From positions 1 to 27,860 of the forward strand of contig JAJZAG010000009.1 in the NCBI GenBank assembly GCA_021799555.1: a stretch of 27,860 nucleotides of DNA. The letters run 5' to 3'. Each line of letters starts with the position of its first letter. The stretch's first letter is position 1. Below the pieces are notes generated by a model. That model had not been told where the DNA came from, made no database searches, and was given only the letters and a program-made list of their open reading frames with translations. The DNA comes from Deltaproteobacteria bacterium (GTDB lineage: Bacteria; Desulfobacterota; Binatia; Binatales; Binataceae). A program made the position numbers and the translations under genes. Shown in pieces: positions 26,714 through 27,860 of the stretch.

Positions 26714-27860
26714 CTATGCGTCGAGCGCGCGCAAGGCGAGACCGCGCGCCACGGAAGTGAATTCGTTGCCCATGCGGATTTTCTCAACGCCGAAGCGTTC
26801 CTCGAAAATCCGGCGTACCGCGGGCACAAACGACGACCCACCGGTCAGGAACACGCTGTCGATATTCCGGCGCTCGATCGCGACAGTGCGCAGCAACCGA
26901 TCGACGCATTCCGCTATCTCGGCGCACGCCCGCGCGATCCAATCGGTGAATTCGAATCGCGCGACCGCACGGCGAATCTCGGTCGGCGGATCGCGGAACT
27001 CGAACGACGCCGACTCATATTCCGACAACGCGAGTTTCGTACGCTCGATCTCGCGAAAAATATAGTAGCCCAAATCGCTTTCGATCACGTTGATCAGCGC
27101 CGCGATCTTTGCCGGTTCGAGCGACACGCGCTCGAGCTCGCGCAGGCGCACGATCGTCGCCCGCGACTTCAGCATCGACAGATGATGCCAACTTTCGAGC
27201 CGCGCGTATGGCCACGTCGGCGCGGGGAGCGTCATGCCGTAGGGCGAGCGATATTTCGAACCGCGCCCGAGCGCCGGCGCGACGATATGATGAATCATCC
27301 GGCCGTCGAACGCGTCACCCGCGATCGCGACGCCGTCATTGCCCAGGATCTCGAATCGCTCGCGAGGTTCGGCGGAGCCGACGTGCGGCGCTTTCAACCG
27401 TAAAATCGAGAGATCGCTCGTGCCGCCGCCGAAGTCCGCGATCAGTACGGTTTCATCGCGCGTGATTCGGCTCGCGTAGTCATACGCCGCTGCGACGGGC
27501 TCATACTCGAAGAAGACTTCGTCCCATCCAGCGCGGCGGATTGCGAGCTCAAGCTTCGCGCGCGCCGCGTCATCATCAGCGGTCGACTGCGCGCCGGAAA
27601 AGTGCACGGGCCGTCCGACCACGATCCGCGGCGGCAAAGGCCCGAATTGTGCCTCCGCGCTTTGGCGCAGCTTGATCAGAATCGGCGCGATCAGATCACC
27701 CAGGGTATAGTTTTCCTCCATGATCTCGGTCGAGTGGAACGTTCGATCGGCGAGAAAAGACTTGAGCGACTGGATCAATCTGCCGTTGCCGCCTGCGGCG
27801 AGGTAGCGCCGGATCGCATCGTTGCCGACCGACAGCGCGGCCTCGGTGCCGCCAGTCTCG
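26714..27860 (-). CDS. YegD-like Hsp70-family ATPase, 5' truncated
   Basis: The C-terminal 381 residues of a DnaK-like ATPase. ADFGGGTSDLSIL is the phosphate-2 loop and FLTGGSSFVPAVRRIFEERF the adenosine loop. EPVAAAYDYA is the hinge region typical of the Hsp70/actin fold. There is no substrate-binding domain after the ATPase domain, as in E. coli YegD. The frame stays open through the window edge; TTG 27778 is internal, since the 27 codons upstream (including RRYLAAGGNGRL) continue the family alignment. The first domain motif and the start are outside. Client proteins are unknown. Confidence 0.83.
   Translation of the reverse strand, partial: ETGGTEAALSVGNDAIRRYLAAGGNGRLIQSLKSFLADRTFHSTEIMEENYTLGDLIAPILIKLRQSAEAQFGPLPPRIVVGRPVHFSGAQSTADDDAARAKLELAIRRAGWDEVFFEYEPVAAAYDYASRITRDETVLIADFGGGTSDLSILRLKAPHVGSAEPRERFEILGNDGVAIAGDAFDGRMIHHIVAPALGRGSKYRSPYGMTLPAPTWPYARLESWHHLSMLKSRATIVRLRELERVSLEPAKIAALINVIESDLGYYIFREIERTKLALSEYESASFEFRDPPTEIRRAVARFEFTDWIARACAEIAECVDRLLRTVAIERRNIDSVFLTGGSSFVPAVRRIFEERFGVEKIRMGNEFTSVARGLALRALDA

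Overview
The window is GC-rich bacterial chromosome with short intergenic gaps and about 28 protein genes on both strands. Most are housekeeping or core-metabolic: asnS, rpoD, trxA, ispH, cysK, tag, cvpA. No tRNA, rRNA or CRISPR array was seen. The group cannot be fixed from the sequence alone. A primary sigma factor of proteobacterial type, a DUF1329 exported protein, a split MaoC dehydratase pair and a bacterial family-B DNA polymerase together suggest an uncultivated soil or sediment lineage near the former Deltaproteobacteria (Binatota/Desulfobacterota-like). This is inference with low to moderate confidence.

Layout. Positions 1-3100 hold the tail of a BNR/Ycf48-like repeat protein, a TMEM175-type potassium channel, a reverse-strand alpha/beta hydrolase, thioredoxin with a clear sigma-70 promoter, and a CvpA-like membrane protein. 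Positions 3190-9030 hold asnS, a strong reverse-strand terminator, a DUF1329 protein, DNA-3-methyladenine glycosylase I and rpoD. Positions 9031-13005 hold a GFA-fold zinc protein, a CaCA-family cation antiporter, a compound palindrome and a complete exonuclease-positive family-B DNA polymerase.

Positions 13006-14228 are a graveyard of mobile DNA. An IS1182-like element of about 0.8 kb still has matching 15-bp ends. It is interrupted by the left part of an IS3-type element and has lost its centre. A 139-bp MITE-like unit with 20-bp inverted ends lies next to it.

Positions 14229-22144 hold a GT9 glycosyltransferase (TTG start, reverse strand), then a forward run: cysK, larE, an Lnt/nitrilase-like membrane protein, ispH, a TPR lipoprotein, a deoxynucleoside kinase and a HAD hydrolase. 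Positions 22163-27860 hold pterin-carbinolamine dehydratase (reverse), then a forward cluster of two MaoC half-dehydratases, a PaaA/ferritin-like diiron protein, a class II photolyase and a DUF523-DUF1722 protein that overlaps the photolyase by ATGA. The window ends in a truncated YegD-like Hsp70 on the reverse strand.

Functional threads. DNA repair is represented by the glycosylase, photolyase and family-B polymerase. Sulfur chemistry is represented by cysK, by LarE with cysteines at the expected places, and by a DUF523 domain of the thiouracil-desulfurase type. Acyl-CoA chemistry is represented by the split hot-dog dehydratase next to a diiron protein. The most interesting candidates for undescribed biology are the dehydratase/diiron trio, the photolyase/DUF523 pair, the cysK-larE pair and the nested IS remnant.
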